Of a DNA stretch of 64,000 nt, positions 60,301 to 64,000 are shown one piece after another (the first letter of the stretch is position 1; each line of letters begins with the position of its first letter). Source of the stretch: Pampus argenteus (Eukaryota > Chordata > Actinopteri > Scombriformes > Stromateidae); the NCBI GenBank assembly GCA_036937835.1, contig CM072864.1:468501-532500 (forward strand). The letters run 5' to 3'. The notes beneath the pieces are model-generated. The model did not search any database. It was not told where the DNA came from and saw only the letters and a list, made by a program, of their open reading frames with translations. The translations under genes and the position numbers were made by a program.

Positions 60301-61609
60301 GGGAGGGAGAGAGAGAGAGATACCAGAGAGGGAAGGAGAGAGAGACCAGAGTGGGAGGGAGAGAGAGAAACCGGAGAGGGAGGGAGAGAGAGAGAGATAC
60401 CAGAGTGGGAGGGAGAGAGAGAGACCGGAGAGGGAGGGAGGGAGAGAAAGGCCGGAGAGGGAGGGAGAGAGAGAGAGATACCAGAGTGGGAGGGAGAGAG
60501 AGAGACCGGAGAGGGAGGGAGGGAGAGAAAGACCGGAGAGGGAGGGAGAGAGAGAGAGATACCAGAGTGGGAGGGAGAGAGAGAGACCGGAGGGGGAGGG
60601 AGAGAGAGAGACCAGAGAGGGAGGGAGAGAGAGAGACCAGAGAAGAAGGGAGAGAGAGACCGGAGGGGGAGGGAGAGAGAGAGACCAGAGAGGGAGGGAG
60701 GGAGAGAGACCAGAGAGAGAGGGAGAGAGAGACCAGAGAGGGAGGGAGAGAGAGAGAGACCAGAGGGGGAGGGAGAGAGACCAGAGAGGGAGGGAGAGAG
60801 AGAGACCAAAGAGGGAGGGAGAGAGAGAGAGACCAGAGAGGGAGGGAGATAGAGACCAGAGAGGGAGGGAGAGAGACCAGAGAGGGAGGGAGAGAGAGAG
60901 ACCAAAGAGGGAGGGAGAGAGAGAGAGACCAGAGAGGGAGGGAGAGAGAGACCAGAGAGAGAGGGAGAGAGAGACCAGAGAGGGAGGGAGAGAGAGAGAG
61001 ACCAGAGGGGGAGGGAGAGAGACCAGAGAGGGAGGGAGAGAGAGAGACCAAAGAGGGAGGGAGAGAGAGAGAGACCAGAGAGGGAGGGAGAGAGAGACCA
61101 GAGAGGGAGGGAGAGAGAGAGACCAAAGAGGGAGGGAGAGAGAGACCAGAGAGGGAGGGAGAGAGAGAGACCGGAGAGAGGGAGACCGGAGAGGGAGGGA
61201 GAGAGAGAGACCAAAGAGGGAGGGAGAGAGAGACCAGAGAGGGAGGGAGAGAGAGAGACCGGAGAGGGAGGGAGAGAGAGAGAGAGACCAGAGAGAGAGA
61301 GAGACCAGAGGGGGAGGGAGAGAGAGACCAGAGAGGGAGGGAGAGAGAGACCAGAGAGACAGAGAGAGAGAGAGACCAAAGAGGGAGGGAGAGAGAGAGA
61401 CCAAAGAGGGAGGGAGAGAGAGACCAGAGAGGGAGGGAGAGAGGGAGACCGGAGAGGGAGGGAGAGAGAGAGAGAGACCAGAGAGAGAGAGAGACCAGAG
61501 GGGGAGGGAGAGAGAGACCAGAGAGGGAGGGAGAGAGAGACCAGAGAGACAGAGAGAGAGAGAGACCAAAGAGGGAGGGAGAGAGAGAGACCAGAGAGAG
61601 AGAGAGACC

Positions 61610-61642
<33 letters not shown>

Positions 61643-64000
61643 TACTGGACATACTGGAGATACTTTAATCATTTGGCTGTAAAGTCTCCAGTTTGAGAAC
61701 CTCAGTCTGTCTGAATCTACACTTTCAATTAAAAGCAAAATGCAAACTTTAAAAATCGTAAAAAAACCTAAAACTTAAGCGAACTCGGTGCTGATGTGTC
61801 TGATGATAATTCAGTCGGTACATGACCAGCATCTGTCGGGTCAGCTGTGATGGAGACACTGCTGTCAGTGTTCAGGACTGACTCTTCATATGAAGCTGCT
61901 TCAGTTGTGTATTCAGTCATATTTTGTGTTGTTGTCACGTTTCATTATTGACTCTATGTCACTTCCCATGACATCACTGTGATGTCACTTCCCATGACAT
62001 CACTGTGATGTCACTTCCCATGACATCACTGTGATGTCATCGGGGTTACGGCCTCAGACGTGACAAAGATCCTCCAGGATCAGTACAATCAGAGGAGATT
62101 TAGTAGCTCAGGACTGTTGGTGTTTGTCCTCAGATGACCCTTCGCTGATCAATCTGATTAAGACATAGTAATAATCCCATAATAATCCCCCCTCTCTGTC
62201 TCCAATAACAACACTAACTCTATTATCTCTGCATATTTACGTTCTGTTTGAGTCATTCTCTCAGTTCAGCAGGTATTTATTGGCACGAACATTAAAACTA
62301 ATGATATGAGCAGAGCTGTGGCCGCTTTACAGTTTAAACCAAATCCACAGCAGTACATGGAAGATAATTAGTGCTTACAGATCTCTTTTATATCTCATAA
62401 ATCTAAACTTATGCATATTCCACTAAAGCATGATGATTAGTAATAATAGAGACCATGTTTTCAGTCTCTGGAGAGTAGTTCTGTATGTGAGGCGAACGTC
62501 ACAAAACCTCTGGACTTTTCACTACATTATAATTTAATTTACATACTTTATTTTAATGTTTTCACAATTTCAAAATCTAAGAAATATTTATTTTGATTTT
62601 GACTGAATAATCGAGTTCTGTAATTATATTACAACTGAACCAACATTTCTTTTTCTACTTCACTTCATCTCGAGGCAGATTAGATGGTGACGCTTTATAA
62701 TAAGAATACATATAATACAGAAATGTTTATCTAAATCATTGAATGAATGAATGCAGGATGTATTTTAAATTACTGTTGATCACCGTTAACAAAGGATGGA
62801 GTCACATGGCTTCACGTGACTAGTTTGTGGAAGTGTAATGTTTCTAATTCACCCACAGCTACCTGCTCAGGTACAACATGGTCTACTGTAGCTAGCTGGT
62901 AAACATGTCATGCAGCAACATGGAGATGTTTGCATCTGATGACCAGTTTGATAAAAGAAAAAAGCAACTTCATACCGTTACTATAATTCAGGTAATTTGG
63001 TGACGTACCAATTAATGTATATTATAGTAATTAATTAAGAATTAATCTAATAAGTCATAAGGACTTAATCATTTGTTGATAGTGAGCAATAGGAATTTGC
63101 CAACAGGGTGAAACAACACACACTAGTGATAGGAGACTATTACCTGCAATATATGATCACCAACTGGGTTTACTGTTTACTAAGGGTGTAACAATATATT
63201 GATCTGTACTGATGTATCGATTCAACGAATCAATGATGCACTGTATTGATGTAAATATGAAAATATGAATCCAACCCTGTCCTCTCTTCTCTCTCTCTCT
63301 CTCTCTGTCTCCCTATTGTTTCATCCTGTCCTCTTTCTCCTGCTATCTCCACCTTCCTCCTCCTGTCCTCACTTGTCTCTGAGGCATCTCTTCCTGGACC
63401 AGCCACCATTCTGGCTGTCGTTTCCTAAAGTTTTGGATCTGGAGTTCAGTCTCACCTCATGTCTCTCCCTCTGAATGATGCCTTTGTCCTTCTCTCTCTC
63501 CTGTGTGAATAATGTCTTGTCTCTTCTGTGTGTATGAATGGTGTGATGTGAGTCTCCCCTGTGTCCACGTGGAGTCCGTCCTCCTGCCAGGTGTCCGTGG
63601 TGATGGACAGCGCGTGGTACAGGTCCTGAATGCATCTCACTCTTATAAATCCCCTACTGCACACTGAGGTTTTGTCCAAATGTGATCAGTGGTGTCTTAC
63701 GTAACATTCAACAAAAGTCCTGATATATAAAGCTCAGTCTGATTACTTTTATTGATTATCACTATTATATCACTACTGATTCAGCAGGGATAGGTTTCTA
63801 TCCTCTCTCTTTCTTTCTACCATCCTTCAGTCTCAGGACATTTACTATGGGCAACAAAGCCTGAAACATGAAAGAGCTTCCTCCTGGTTTCCATGGCAAC
63901 GGGAGCTGGGCCGTTCCATAATTTTATGCTCTGCTTGGTGACAAAATATATTGACCTGCATGTTCTTCTCGTCTCTTTCCTCTCTTTTTCTCCTTTAAAA

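Overview
The window looks like a piece of a ray-finned (teleost, probably percomorph) fish chromosome. It carries intron-rich vertebrate genes whose proteins match human orthologues closely, in a background typical of teleosts: L2-like non-LTR retrotransposons, Tc1-like transposons, MITEs, a solo LTR, and very many CA/TG, AAT, TATC and GA simple repeats. I see no bacterial operons, CRISPR arrays or phage genes. All identifications come from reading the translated exons and splice sites, not from database searches.

Layout, left to right. (1) 18-160: last coding exon of an unidentified plus-strand gene, with a 3' UTR to about 1250. (2) 1970-4162, minus: rfc2, 6 exons, 344 aa. (3) 4749-16895, plus: usp11, 21 coding exons, 988 aa; rfc2 and usp11 are head to head across a 586-bp probable bidirectional promoter. 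(4) 19576-22617, minus: emc3, 8 coding exons plus a 5' non-coding exon, 261 aa; usp11 and emc3 converge tail to tail. (5) 29146-59416, minus: iqsec2 (BRAG1), 17 coding exons, 1546 aa, with a 14-kb first intron and a short alternative first exon starting MWC. (6) 59488-61642: a 2.15-kb GA-rich minisatellite directly upstream of that first exon. (7) 61643-64000: gene-poor DNA with a small CRE-like tandem repeat.

The four complete genes are not a pathway. RFC2 loads PCNA onto DNA, USP11 is a nuclear/cytoplasmic deubiquitinase, EMC3 is a core subunit of the ER membrane insertase EMC, and IQSEC2 is a postsynaptic Arf GTP-exchange factor. USP11 and IQSEC2 are both X-linked in human, whereas RFC2 (7q) and EMC3 (3p) are elsewhere, so the block is a fish-specific arrangement.

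The most unusual item is at 54836-55311: an almost full-length U1 snRNA sequence fused to the 3' end of a LINE-like retrotransposon and inserted into another interspersed repeat. The next most unusual is that the iqsec2 start codon is preceded, in the same open frame, by about 774 codons of the pyrimidine-rich minisatellite.
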